A DNA stretch of 64,000 nt from Mesorhizobium sp. M1E.F.Ca.ET.045.02.1.1 (GTDB lineage: Bacteria > Pseudomonadota > Alphaproteobacteria > Rhizobiales > Rhizobiaceae), in NCBI RefSeq assembly GCF_003952485.1, contig NZ_CP034447.1, positions 5,098,501-5,162,500 on the forward strand, read 5' to 3'. Positions within the stretch are counted from its first letter, which is position 1, and each line of letters begins with the position of its first letter. The position numbers and the translations under genes were made by a program. Positions 1 to 8,805 of the stretch are shown here, in pieces. The notes below the pieces were generated by a model. The model saw only the letters and a program-made list of their open reading frames with translations. It ran no database searches and had not been told where the DNA came from.

Positions 1-2
1 AC

Positions 3-881
3 GGTGCGCCGTGGCGTGTCGCCTGGGGTCGAGCGGCGGCGAACGAGATCCCGTATCACGTCATAGTCAATGGTCGGGCCATTCTCGAGGATCCGGAGTC
101 GAAAACGACGCGGGAGCTGGTGACCGGAGATATCGTGCTGCTCCCCCATGGTGCGCCGCATGTGCTGCACGATGGTAGCGGGCAAACACCAATCCGGACG
201 CACGAAAGCGTGGGCTCCGCCGGATGGATGCTGAGCGAGAACGACAGCCAGGGCGAGCAACTGGATCTGCTGTGTGGGCGATTTTTCGTCGCGCCGCCTC
301 ATGACCGGCTGATCCGCAACTACCTGCCCACAAATCTAGTGGCGCGGGCAACGGACGGCCATGCGGAAGAAGGCATCGGGTCCGCTTCCAATCAACTTGC
401 CGGTCTTGTCGGGCTGATGCGAATGGAGTCAGCCGGCGACCGAGCCGGAGGACGCGCCATTCTCAACGCGCTTTCATCGGCCATGTTCACATTGGTCCTG
501 CGCGCGGCGAGCCAATCGGGGAAGGCCCCGGAGGGCTTGTTGGCCCTGGCCGGCCATCCGCGCCTTGCTCCAGCCATGGCCGCGATGTTCGCCAATCCGG
601 CACGGGCTTGGAAGCTGCCCGATCTGGCCGATTTGTGCGGCATGTCACGAGCCACGTTCATGCGCCAGTTTCAGGATAAGCTGGGTCGCTCCGCCCTCGA
701 TTTGTTGACTGATCTCCGCATGAGTCTGGCCGCAAACGAGTTGAAGAAGCCAGCGATCAGCACCGAGGCCGTGGCCGAGACAGTTGGGTATCAATCCGTT
801 TCGGCATTCCGGCATGTCTTCGCCGAAAGGATGGGGATGACGCCGGGGGAGTGGCGGCGGCTGGCGCACAAGAGCAGGTAA
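3..881 (+). CDS. AraC-family transcriptional regulator, 5' end outside window
   Basis: The frame is open from base 3, so the start lies upstream of the window; 292 residues are visible. The N-terminal half is the cupin-type sensor domain of the AraC_binding/cupin_6 group (GDIVLLPHGAPHVL at about residues 40-53). The C-terminal 100 residues are a double helix-turn-helix: LADLCGMSRATFMRQF, then VAETVGYQSVSAFRHVF and the closing GMTPGEWRR. The regulator is codirectional with the oxidoreductase genes that follow (next start at 1010), so it probably controls them; AraC proteins of this type commonly regulate adjacent NAD(P)H-dependent oxidoreductases. The inducer is unknown. The family call is secure, the target is an inference. 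Confidence 0.9.
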   Translation, partial: GAPWRVAWGRAAANEIPYHVIVNGRAILEDPESKTTRELVTGDIVLLPHGAPHVLHDGSGQTPIRTHESVGSAGWMLSENDSQGEQLDLLCGRFFVAPPHDRLIRNYLPTNLVARATDGHAEEGIGSASNQLAGLVGLMRMESAGDRAGGRAILNALSSAMFTLVLRAASQSGKAPEGLLALAGHPRLAPAMAAMFANPARAWKLPDLADLCGMSRATFMRQFQDKLGRSALDLLTDLRMSLAANELKKPAISTEAVAETVGYQSVSAFRHVFAERMGMTPGEWRRLAHKSR

Positions 882-1009
882 GACGCGGTCTGGGATCTGG
901 AAGGCGCAGTTTGATCCTTTCGCGCATCATATTGAGCTGATTCAGTCTCGAATTTATCACTCCTGCCCGTAAATTGGCTTCCGTAATCACTTGATAAGGG
1001 AGCCATCCA

Positions 1010-1717
1010 ATGAACTGCACCAGCGTTGCCATCACCGGAATCGCGACCCGCATAGCCGCCGAAATCTTCGGGGAGACCGGGAAGAGCGAAAACGCTTTCG
1101 CGACCAACGCCGTCATCGAAACCATCCTGAGTCGCAGCGCCGCCAAGTATTACGACGCTACCGCCACCCTGAGCGACGACCAGATCCGCGACCTGGTGCG
1201 TATCGGCACGTCCGCGCCAACCTCCTTCCACCTGCAGAACTGGCGCTTCATCGCCGTACGCTCGCCTGAAGCCAAGGCAAGGCTGCGTCCGATCGCCTGG
1301 AATCAGCCCGCGATCACCGACGCCGCGGTGACCTTCATCATCATCGGCCAGCTGGCCGATGCCAGCACCGTCCCCGACCGCCTGGCACCCGTGGTGGAAG
1401 CAGGCATCATGCCGGCGCGTCTGGTGCCGGACTGGGAAATCCCCGCTCGCGGTCTGTATGACAACCAGCCGCAGCGCCAGCGCGACGAAGCCGTGCGCTC
1501 CGCGACCTTCGGCGCCGCGGCGATCATCTACGCGGCCCGTTCGCTGGGCCTGGGTTCGACGCCGATGATCGGCTTCGACGCCGAGGACGTGCACAGCGAG
1601 TTCGGCCTGGCCGAAGACGAAGTGCCGGTCATGCTGCTGACCGTCGGGCCGGAGCGAGCTGGCAACTGGCCGCAGAAGCCGCGCATGCCCGTGGCCGATG
1701 TCCTGGACTTTGCATAA
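1010..1717 (+). CDS. nitroreductase family FMN-dependent oxidoreductase
   Basis: A 235-residue protein of the nitroreductase fold. Visible signatures are the early LVRIGTSAPTSFHLQNWRF stretch (FMN phosphate and isoalloxazine contacts, S-P/S-N-Q-type motif with Q and W) around residues 65-83, and the late glycine-rich AAAIIYAARSLGLGSTPM segment near residues 168-185. Members reduce nitro-aromatics, quinones or enones with NAD(P)H. The ATG at 1010 follows AAGGGAG at a good distance. It opens a run of five codirectional redox genes downstream of the AraC regulator, which suggests detoxification of electrophiles. The exact substrate cannot be read from sequence. Confidence 0.85.
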   Translation: MNCTSVAITGIATRIAAEIFGETGKSENAFATNAVIETILSRSAAKYYDATATLSDDQIRDLVRIGTSAPTSFHLQNWRFIAVRSPEAKARLRPIAWNQPAITDAAVTFIIIGQLADASTVPDRLAPVVEAGIMPARLVPDWEIPARGLYDNQPQRQRDEAVRSATFGAAAIIYAARSLGLGSTPMIGFDAEDVHSEFGLAEDEVPVMLLTVGPERAGNWPQKPRMPVADVLDFA

Positions 1718-1751
1718 TTCCCAATTATTTCAGAACCTTATGGAGACTACG

Positions 1752-2297
1752 ATGGCAAGAACTGCTGTTCTGATGCCGGAACAGGTGCCGGCCGAATCCA
1801 AACCGACCATCGACGCTTTCAGCAGGAATATCGGTTTCACACCCAATATGATGGCGGCCTTCGCTCAGAGCCCGATCGCGTTCAACGCTTGGGCCACTCT
1901 GCTCGGCTCGCTGAGCAAGGCTCTGGACGTGAAGACGCGTGACAGCATCGGCCTCGCGGTCTCCGAGGTGAACGGTTGCAATTATTGCCTCACGGTTCAC
2001 AGCTTCACGGCCGAACATATGGCCAAGTTGCCGGCGGATGACGTCATTCTCGCTCGCAAGGGTCATGCCAAGGACCCGAAGCGGGACGCGGCTCTCCAGT
2101 TCGCGCGCAAAGTCATCGAGACCCGGGGGCACGTCATTGATGCCGACCTGCAAGCGGTCCGCGACGTTGGCTACACGGATGCGAACATCATCGAGATCGT
2201 CGCATTGGTGGCGATGTATTCCCTGACCAACTTCTTCAACAACGTGTTCGATCACGAGAAGGACTTTCCCGCCGTGATACCGGCCGGCTCGATCTGA
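1752..2297 (+). CDS. carboxymuconolactone decarboxylase family (AhpD-like) protein
   Basis: A 181-residue protein with the AhpD/CMD core: EVNGCNYCLTVHS (about residues 70-82) contains the CxxC pair and the following histidine that form the thiol-disulfide and proton relay centre in AhpD. Proteins of this group are alkylhydroperoxidase-like or of unknown thiol chemistry. I chose the ATG at 1752 over in-frame ATG 1740 because GGAG lies at the right distance. It sits 34 bases after the nitroreductase and 43 before the azoreductase, in an apparent operon. Confidence 0.85.
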   Translation: MARTAVLMPEQVPAESKPTIDAFSRNIGFTPNMMAAFAQSPIAFNAWATLLGSLSKALDVKTRDSIGLAVSEVNGCNYCLTVHSFTAEHMAKLPADDVILARKGHAKDPKRDAALQFARKVIETRGHVIDADLQAVRDVGYTDANIIEIVALVAMYSLTNFFNNVFDHEKDFPAVIPAGSI

Positions 2298-2340
2298 GCT
2301 CGGTCCTCTCGCAACCTCGTGAACCCATTGGAACAATCAC

Positions 2341-3048
2341 ATGAACATTCTTCATATCGATGTCAGTCCGCGACAAGAATCGCATAGCCGCCGGCTTTCG
2401 GCGGCGATCGTCGAAAGGCTCCTCAAGGTTATGCCCGGGGCGAACATCAGTCGACGTGATTTGGGAGCGGATCCGTTGCCCCACACCGCGGCCGACTACG
2501 CATTTGCGTTGTCGACGCCGGCCACGTTGGCGGTACCTCCAAACGGCGCTGTGGATGTTTCCGAGGCGCTCATTCGGGAAGTCGAGACGGCCGATGTGAT
2601 TGTCATCGGAACGCCGATGTACAACTCCACCATTCCCTCGATCCTCAAGGCCTGGATCGATCAAATCCTGCGCGTCGGTCGCACGATGAAGTCGACACCG
2701 GTCGGAAAGGTGGGAATGCTCCGGGATCGTCCGGTGTTTATCGGTGTCGCTTCCGGTGGCGTTTTCTCCGGCGAGCGAGCGAACCAACCCGATTTTCTCA
2801 CGCCGTATCTCTCGCTGGCGTTGAACTCCATTGGGCTGAAGACCCTGCAATTCCCCTCGGTGCAGGCCACCGCGTTTCTTGACGGGGACAAGGCCGCGTT
2901 GGCGAGAGAGAAGGCCTTGGCGGCGATCGATCTGACCGTCGTGCGAGAGCTTCGAGGCGTCGATGGTTGGCCTGCATTGCTCGCAAGCGCCGGTGGACCA
3001 TATCGCGATGCACACCCTGCTCTGGGGAGGGTCGCAGCAGCATTCTGA
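2341..3048 (+). CDS. FMN-dependent NADH:azoreductase
   Basis: A 235-residue flavodoxin-like fold protein. It begins MNILHIDVSPRQESHSRRL, the typical AzoR phosphate-binding start (S-P-R..S.S), and has GTPMYNSTIPSILKAWIDQ (about residues 85-103), the classic azoreductase/NQO segment that packs on the flavin. GVASGGVFSG follows at about 138-147. Members reduce quinones and azo compounds by two electrons with NAD(P)H. Context is the AraC-controlled oxidoreductase cluster, consistent with quinone or electrophile stress. The family is confident; the natural substrate is not known. Confidence 0.87.
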   Translation: MNILHIDVSPRQESHSRRLSAAIVERLLKVMPGANISRRDLGADPLPHTAADYAFALSTPATLAVPPNGAVDVSEALIREVETADVIVIGTPMYNSTIPSILKAWIDQILRVGRTMKSTPVGKVGMLRDRPVFIGVASGGVFSGERANQPDFLTPYLSLALNSIGLKTLQFPSVQATAFLDGDKAALAREKALAAIDLTVVRELRGVDGWPALLASAGGPYRDAHPALGRVAAAF

Positions 3049-3126
3049 GGGCGCGCCCGCAAACTCTTGGCACGCCCGCGTCTGAACCCTCTGGCGTCCG
3101 CCGGACTATAAGCACGAGGTCTTTTG

Positions 3127-3660
3127 ATGATGTCACCTACGAGAGCAATAGCCGCGGATGGCGGCACGCCTCCCCAAATCGGCGACAGGATCACCGATAA
3201 ATCAGCACCGCCCGATGACGGCGCCGTCCGCGAATGGATCGGACCGGAGGCGTTCGAGCGTTGGGCCGGGCTGCGGAACTGGATCGACGAATCCTACCCC
3301 GGAGTTTTTACGCCGGACTGGCTCTACGGCGGCAAGAACCGCGGTTGGTCCTTGCGCTACAAGAAGACCAAGGCGCTCTGCACCTTGGTGCCGGAATACC
3401 GGCGGTTTTCGGCTGTCGTGGTCATGGGCGGAGCAGAACGAGAGAAGTTTGAGCAGCGGCGTTATGTCTGGCGCCCGCAATTGGTCAAGCTCTACGATGA
3501 AGCCAAAACATACATCGACGGAAAATGGCTGACGATTGCCGTCTCATCGGCAGATGAGTTGAACGATGTGACGGAGCTTCTGACGATGAAGCGCCCGCCA
3601 TCGCCGGCATCACGCAGCGATTCAACATCAAGTCCGTCGCGCAAGGTGCCGAACCGATAG
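3127..3660 (+). CDS. DUF3788 family protein
   Basis: A 177-residue soluble protein matching the DUF3788 pattern: a W-x-x-L..WI segment near residue 45, the conserved WLYGGKNRGWSLRYKKT core (about 65-81), CTLVPEYRRFSAVVVMGGAERE, and a late DGKWLTIAV. The molecular function of the family is unknown; its members look like small SRPBCC/YdhG-type proteins often found near oxidoreductases and regulators. A TTG at 3124 and ATGs at 3127 and 3130 are adjacent, so the exact start is uncertain by a few codons. It stands between the azoreductase and the zinc-type dehydrogenase on the same strand. Confidence 0.75.
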   Translation: MMSPTRAIAADGGTPPQIGDRITDKSAPPDDGAVREWIGPEAFERWAGLRNWIDESYPGVFTPDWLYGGKNRGWSLRYKKTKALCTLVPEYRRFSAVVVMGGAEREKFEQRRYVWRPQLVKLYDEAKTYIDGKWLTIAVSSADELNDVTELLTMKRPPSPASRSDSTSSPSRKVPNR

Positions 3661-3732
3661 CCAACTGCGTGAGAGATCGAAAAGACCTCCCACGCCTGCA
3701 ATTCACCTCGAACCAACAAGGAGACAATTCCC

Positions 3733-4650
3733 ATGAAAGCAATCGTTGTGACGGACCAGACTGCGGGAACGGCCGGAATGAAGCTGGTGGTGCGGCCCGA
3801 ACCACAGGCAGCGATAAACGACGTCGTCGTTCAGGTTCATGCGGCGGGATTCGTCAACACCGAACTGGAGTGGCCTTCGACCTGGGCGGATCGGGCCTTT
3901 CGCGACCGGACGCCATCGATCCTCGGCCATGAATTGGCCGGTGTGGTCACCGCGCTTGGCTACGGCACCACGGGGCTGTCGATCGGTCAGCGGGTGTTCG
4001 GCCTGTCGGACTGGCATCGCGACGGCACACTTGCCGAGTACGTCGCAATGGAAGCACGCAATCTCGCGCCATTGCCCGGCGATGTCGACTTCGCTGTGGG
4101 CGCGAGTCTGCCGATCTCGGGCCTGACCGCATGGCAGGGCCTGTTTCAGCACGGCCGCCTTCAGGCGGGACAGAGCGTGCTGGCGCATGGCGCGGCCGGC
4201 GCCGTCGGTTCGGTCGTGACGCAGCTTGCGCGGGAAGCCGGCGCCTATGTCATCGGCACCGGACGCGCCGCCGACCGCCAAAAGGCGCTCGATTTCGGTG
4301 CAAATGAATTCGTCGACCTCGGGAACGACACCCTGGAGGATGTCGGCGGTGTCGATCTGGTGTTCGATGTCATCGGCGGCGACATCCAGAAGCGGTCCGC
4401 AGCTCTGATCCGGGCCGGAGGAACGCTGGTGACCGTCGTCGGGCCTACCACAGTGAGGCCAGCAGACGGCCTGACAATCGACTTCGTCGTCGAGGCGGAT
4501 CGCGCCCAACTGAGTGAGATCGTCCAGCGGGTGCGGGACGGACGACTGCGGACGAACATCGGCAAGGTCTCGGCCCTCGACGAGGCCGTCGCAACCTTCA
4601 ACGCGAGCGAGCGACACGCGGGGAAGACGGTCATCCGCGTTCGTCCGTAA
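3733..4650 (+). CDS. zinc-binding-type alcohol dehydrogenase / quinone oxidoreductase
   Basis: A 305-residue medium-chain dehydrogenase. The N-terminal GroES-like domain has ILGHELAGVVTALG (about residues 62-75). The Rossmann domain starts LAHGAAGAVGSVVTQLAREAGA near residue 150, with the AAGAVG nucleotide-binding loop. No structural zinc cysteine cluster is present, which fits the quinone oxidoreductase/zeta-crystallin branch that uses NADPH without zinc. It begins with ATG after AAGGAG and is the last gene of the redox cluster, followed by a strong hairpin terminator. Confidence 0.87.
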   Translation: MKAIVVTDQTAGTAGMKLVVRPEPQAAINDVVVQVHAAGFVNTELEWPSTWADRAFRDRTPSILGHELAGVVTALGYGTTGLSIGQRVFGLSDWHRDGTLAEYVAMEARNLAPLPGDVDFAVGASLPISGLTAWQGLFQHGRLQAGQSVLAHGAAGAVGSVVTQLAREAGAYVIGTGRAADRQKALDFGANEFVDLGNDTLEDVGGVDLVFDVIGGDIQKRSAALIRAGGTLVTVVGPTTVRPADGLTIDFVVEADRAQLSEIVQRVRDGRLRTNIGKVSALDEAVATFNASERHAGKTVIRVRP

Positions 4651-4655
4651 GAACT

Positions 4656-4685
4656 CGAGGAGAGAGGAACCGCCCTCTCTCCTCG
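4656..4685 (+). terminator. hairpin terminator after the oxidoreductase cluster
   Basis: A perfect 12-bp stem, CGAGGAGAGAGG pairing with CCTCTCTCCTCG around a 6-base loop AACCGC, begins six bases after the stop codon at 4650. It is followed by an AT-rich ATTAT, not a clean U-tract. It most likely ends the transcript of the cluster to its left. Confidence 0.75.
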
Positions 4686-5103
4686 ATTATCGTCTACGCG
4701 TTTCAGCGGGCTGCGCTGAGCGATATGACGACGCGATTACGACTAGCCCTTCGAAGATCGGCTGCGGCGTAGGCCACCAGAAAACCCGGCGCATGGCGGG
4801 GTCACGGCCGAACGGCAGCTTGCAGATCTTTTGGATCCAAGCTGGACGGTCCGGTAACGGCCCCATTTCGGACACTCGCGCAGGGGCGGTCTCCGAGTTT
4901 GGGAAATGTTTTCCTAGCCCCTGAGCGCGACTTCAGCCGGTGTCGCATGGCTTGCGGCTCGGCGGGTCGGACAACCGGCTTGTCATGCATACGCAATGTC
5001 TCAGAGTTCGTTGTCCGGTTCTGCCTCGGTGGATCGCCGGGCGTCGATGATCCAAGCTGCTATGTCCACTTGCTATGCCTCTCTCTGGCCTTCTATGCCA
5101 AGA
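4686..5103. other. non-coding junction at the left edge of the accessory island
   Basis: No convincing gene. It carries the palindrome at 4901-4914 and an inverted repeat CGGACAAC (about 4972) with GTTGTCCG (about 5009). A leftward reading frame of 62 codons (4687-4875) has no recognisable product and no clear ribosome site. This is where the core-like redox cluster gives way to defence and transposon genes. Confidence 0.5.
4901..4914. repeat. GGGAAATGTTTTCC palindrome, island left-edge copy
   Basis: The sequence GGGAAATGTTTTCC is shared with 32995-33009, where it is extended to a fuller palindrome ending CCC. A GTTT runs up to both copies, with one extra C between GTTT and GGG at the right copy. 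A related GGGAAACATTTCCC lies at 30908. It could be a regulator operator or a recombination scar; the sequence alone does not decide. Confidence 0.55.
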
Positions 5104-8100
5104 TCAAATCGGCCTTGCGAGCTCCAGATACCGACACATGGCATTTGCCAGCTGCATCTGGCGAGGCGTTCGGCACTCGGCTTGGAAGAGGATCGGAGAC
5201 GACACCAGGACGCACACGCATTTCGCCCGGGACGTCGCCACATTCAAGCGGTTGAGGCTGTATAGGAACTCCATGCCGCGCGGTGCGTCGGCCGGGCTTG
5301 AAGTCGCCGTGGAATAGATGGCGATCGGCGCCTCCTGCCCCTGAAACTTGTCTACCGTACCGACCCGCGCGCCGGGCAGGCGCTTTTGGATCTCGAACAC
5401 TTGGGCATTGAAGGGCGCGATGATGAGGATGTCGTCGAGCGTGAGCGGACGAACGTTCCCGAGGCGATCCGTCCAGCAAATGCCGGCGGCGGTGACTTCC
5501 ATCACTAGGCCCGCGATTGCCTCTGCCTCTTCCGCCGAATTGCTCTGATTGCCGCTATGCGCTACGGGCAGCCACCGCAGACCCGCGCCAGACAAGCGTG
5601 TCGAGCCACTAATTAGCTGGCCCGCGAGTCCTTGGCGAGGATGGAGTTCCCCCGCGTAGAAAAGCTCGGACGTGAACCTGCAGATGTCGGGGTGCAGCCG
5701 CCACGTTTCGTCGAGGAACAGGCCGCGATCCGCCGGAATGGTTTGGGCGCCGTCGAGGATGTGGTCGAGGGCTGACACATCACAGCCGTCAGGGTGGCTG
5801 CCCTGAATCGGCTGGTCGAGCTGTTGCGGGTCACCCACGAGGACAAGCGTCTTCGCAGCCTGCGAGACGGCGAGCACGTTCGGGAGGGCCATCTGGGCCG
5901 CCTCGTCGACGAAAAGCACGTCGACCGCCTCAAAGGCGTCGGGGTGCGACCAGAGCCATGCCGTTCCTCCTCCGAGGTGTACGCCATGGCCGATCGCCGC
6001 GATGAGGTCTTCGCTGCGGCGGGCGATGGTCAGGCGATGGTGTTCTTCTTCTTCCTCGTCGGCCTTGTGACAGCACTGGAGATCGACGCCGAGGCTATCG
6101 GCTTCCTCGATGACCTTGTCGATGAGGTTCCGGATGACCTTGTGGCTGTTTGCGGTGATCCCGACCGTCTTGCCCTGCCGCACGAGGGCGCAGATCATTC
6201 GAGCCGCCGTGAAGGTTTTTCCAGCGCCCGGCGGTCCCTGGACGGGCAAGACCCCTTCACCGAGATGCCCTGCCAGCCGCAACGCGGCATCCAGCGTGCT
6301 CTCGCCGGCCTCCCTGATGAGCTGCCCGCCGACGGGAGGCGGCCGCCTCAACAGAAGATCCCGCGCGGCCTGGTACGGGCCGGGGCCTTCGATCCCGTTC
6401 GCCACAACGTGCTCGCCAATGCGGAGGAGCGCCTTCGCAATTACCTCGGCCCCCACGACCTTGTGGGCGAAAACGGCTTGAGGTTGGAGGGTCGCGCTGT
6501 CTTGCCGCTTCTTTATGTCGACCGTCCGCTCCTCAAGCGAAATCGCTGCGACTGATCCGAGCTTCTCGCCGCCGCAATTGCGAAGGTCTTCGCCACCGCG
6601 CAAGGAAGTCTCCTGCTTCGGGTAACTGTAGCGATGGATGGGCGCCCGAGCCGTTCCGCCGGCTTCCCCGACGAACACAAGCCCCGACAGCCCCGCCCGT
6701 TCGTCGAGGAGCTCTTCGGCTGATACGGCCGCAAGGCGAAAGAGCTCCCACCAGGTCGCTTTGGCTTCCCGCCGATGCCAATCCAGCAAGTTGGCAAGCA
6801 GCCAACGCGCCTGCTGCTCTTCCGAGCGATCGGCAGGATCCTCAGGGATCCCTTGCAGAAGCTGCTCGATAACGGGAGCGATGCGCGCAAGCCAGGCGGC
6901 GACGTTCTCGTTCGGGGCGCCGTCATCCCCGCGTGCGGGCCGTGGGATATCCACGTCGGCGGCGATGAAATCGGCCCGTCGATCCTCCAGCCATGAGCGG
7001 AGGGCAGCCGTCGAGAGGCAGTCATCCTCGTTGTAACCTCGCACGGCCACACGGGTTTCCTCGCTGATGGACGTGGCATCGCCGAGCTCGAGATTGGCCT
7101 GAAAATTCGTGAGCGCGCTGTTCGCCTCCGGGAGCGGCACTTGCCTTGCGAAGCCATAGAAAGGTTCAAGACGCTTGATGGAGTAGCTCTCGACGCTGGC
7201 GCGAATGGCATGGCGAACCACCGAATAGAGGTCGACGAAGAGCTCCGCGCGTAGCATCCGGTCAATTTCGTCTTCTCGCGTGCCGTACCTCCCCATCAAG
7301 CGCTTGAGGGCCGCTGGCTCATATGGCGCGTAATGGTAGATGTGCAGGTCCGGATGCATCTCCCAGCGCGCCATAACGAAATCGACGAACCGCTCGAAAG
7401 CCTGCCGTTCTTCAGCGCGGCTTAAAGCCCACTCGCCGCGATAGACGCTTTGGCGCTGTTCGTCGCTGAACAGGTAGCCGAAGAGATATTCGAGGCCGTG
7501 CTCTCCCACGAATGGATCACCTTCGAGGTCCAGGAAGATGTCGCCGTCCGACGGTTCAGGAAGGCGCGCCAGTCCGAACCCCGGCTCGATCTCAAGCATC
7601 TCGAATCTTCGCGTTCCGGTTTCCCGGGCCTCGACCTGTATGCGCGCCTGTTCCCGCACGCGGTGGTAAGAGCCGACCGACCCGCGTTCGGGACGCCAGG
7701 GAAGGGGGAGGGGGAGCGCTGCTATGCCCGCCATCGTCGAGGCTCCGTGAAGCGCGAACTCGTTGCTCTGCACTTTCGTGACGCTCGCAATCAGGGAGGG
7801 ATGGTCGTCCTCTCGCCTCTTGCCATCGCAAGTGTCGTGCCAGCGGCAAATGTCGCAATGAGCGGTCGGGTCGGGATACGTGGCTGGGACATCCTCCTGC
7901 TCGAGCGACTGCTCGAACCGACGCTTCGCCTGGCGATAGTAGGCCGCATAGTCGGCGAAGCGGAAAGTCTGCGGCAGGAAATCGGACCACGGGGCGACCA
8001 CATGCATGTGATCCGGCGCTAGGCCTTGCGCCTGCTCCAGCAGGTCAGAATAGAGGCAGAGCTGGAGCACCGTTCCCGCTTTGGTTTCCCGTGCGAGCTT

Positions 8101-8541
8101 GGTATCGAGCACCTCGTACGACCAGGAGCCAAAGTTACTCGGCTTCTCCACACGCCGCAGGATGTCGGCTCGACCGCCCCAGCGACCGTGGCGTAGCGCT
8201 CCCTGGACGATGACGTCGGTGCCTGCTGCCATAGACCGGAGGGTCGCTGCAACGGCTGCGTCGGAGATATCGACGCCAACGATTCGTGTTGTCTCCAATC
8301 CGCTGTCGATCAAATGCTGCACGAAGTTCCGTTCATGCACAGCACCGCGCTCCCGCAGAACTTCCAGTTGCGGGTCCCAGTAGGTTGGCTTTGCGAGCTG
8401 TCCCTCCGCAACGGCCCGGTCAAGGACGCTCAGATGATGGCAACTTAGATGGCCTACCAAGTCACTCGCGCTAAGTCGAAGTTCGCCTGCAACCAGCTGC
8501 ATACCCGCGTCCCCCATTGCTGCTGCGGAGCCTATTTCCAT
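5104..8541 (-). CDS. TM0106-family RecB-like nuclease fused to superfamily 1 helicase
   Basis: A 1145-residue multidomain protein. Residues about 25-270 are a PD-(D/E)XK nuclease of the TM0106/Cas4-RecB type: GGRADILRRV, then YEVLDTKLARETKAG (D..K) and QLCLYSDLL, ending in a cysteine cluster HCDICRWHDTC. Residues about 335-520 are an RNase H-like exonuclease fold (DIFLDLEGDPF, YHYAPYEPAAL). The C-terminal half is a Dna2/UPF1-type helicase: Walker A GPPGAGKT near 768, Walker B DEAAQ near 877, GDPQQL, and VDKFQGQE..SRAK near the end. Such proteins process DNA or R-loops and are common in defence islands. It is divergent from the TerB operon, sharing a 264-base intergenic region. Confidence 0.88.
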   Translation of the reverse strand: MEIGSAAAMGDAGMQLVAGELRLSASDLVGHLSCHHLSVLDRAVAEGQLAKPTYWDPQLEVLRERGAVHERNFVQHLIDSGLETTRIVGVDISDAAVAATLRSMAAGTDVIVQGALRHGRWGGRADILRRVEKPSNFGSWSYEVLDTKLARETKAGTVLQLCLYSDLLEQAQGLAPDHMHVVAPWSDFLPQTFRFADYAAYYRQAKRRFEQSLEQEDVPATYPDPTAHCDICRWHDTCDGKRREDDHPSLIASVTKVQSNEFALHGASTMAGIAALPLPLPWRPERGSVGSYHRVREQARIQVEARETGTRRFEMLEIEPGFGLARLPEPSDGDIFLDLEGDPFVGEHGLEYLFGYLFSDEQRQSVYRGEWALSRAEERQAFERFVDFVMARWEMHPDLHIYHYAPYEPAALKRLMGRYGTREDEIDRMLRAELFVDLYSVVRHAIRASVESYSIKRLEPFYGFARQVPLPEANSALTNFQANLELGDATSISEETRVAVRGYNEDDCLSTAALRSWLEDRRADFIAADVDIPRPARGDDGAPNENVAAWLARIAPVIEQLLQGIPEDPADRSEEQQARWLLANLLDWHRREAKATWWELFRLAAVSAEELLDERAGLSGLVFVGEAGGTARAPIHRYSYPKQETSLRGGEDLRNCGGEKLGSVAAISLEERTVDIKKRQDSATLQPQAVFAHKVVGAEVIAKALLRIGEHVVANGIEGPGPYQAARDLLLRRPPPVGGQLIREAGESTLDAALRLAGHLGEGVLPVQGPPGAGKTFTAARMICALVRQGKTVGITANSHKVIRNLIDKVIEEADSLGVDLQCCHKADEEEEEHHRLTIARRSEDLIAAIGHGVHLGGGTAWLWSHPDAFEAVDVLFVDEAAQMALPNVLAVSQAAKTLVLVGDPQQLDQPIQGSHPDGCDVSALDHILDGAQTIPADRGLFLDETWRLHPDICRFTSELFYAGELHPRQGLAGQLISGSTRLSGAGLRWLPVAHSGNQSNSAEEAEAIAGLVMEVTAAGICWTDRLGNVRPLTLDDILIIAPFNAQVFEIQKRLPGARVGTVDKFQGQEAPIAIYSTATSSPADAPRGMEFLYSLNRLNVATSRAKCVCVLVSSPILFQAECRTPRQMQLANAMCRYLELARPI

Positions 8542-8723
8542 TCCCTGTCGTCAATAAACCCTAGCGGGAGAAACTTTCGCCACGTAGCGGCACACGGAAG
8601 CCGCAAGATAATGGGATGCGTGGTACTCGCGTGGTCGCCACGCAGCCCTATTGTCCGGCTCTCTTTTGCGGTGATGACCAAGGAAGGTGCTCTTCGTCAT
8701 CGAAGTTGTTTGCCGTCGTTAGC

Positions 8724-8741
8724 AATCTTCATTCGAAGATT
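8724..8741. promoter_or_regulatory. inverted repeat in the divergent promoter region
   Basis: AATCTTC and GAAGATT are perfect 7-base arms around ATTC, 65 bases before the TerB gene and 183 from the nuclease-helicase gene. A dyad placed like this is a candidate operator for the divergent pair, though no regulator gene is obvious next to it. Confidence 0.35.
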
Positions 8742-8805
8742 GTCCGATACCCGCAGACCATGCCATGATATCGACGTAAAATCCTGAGGGTCCGGGGGGA
8801 CGACT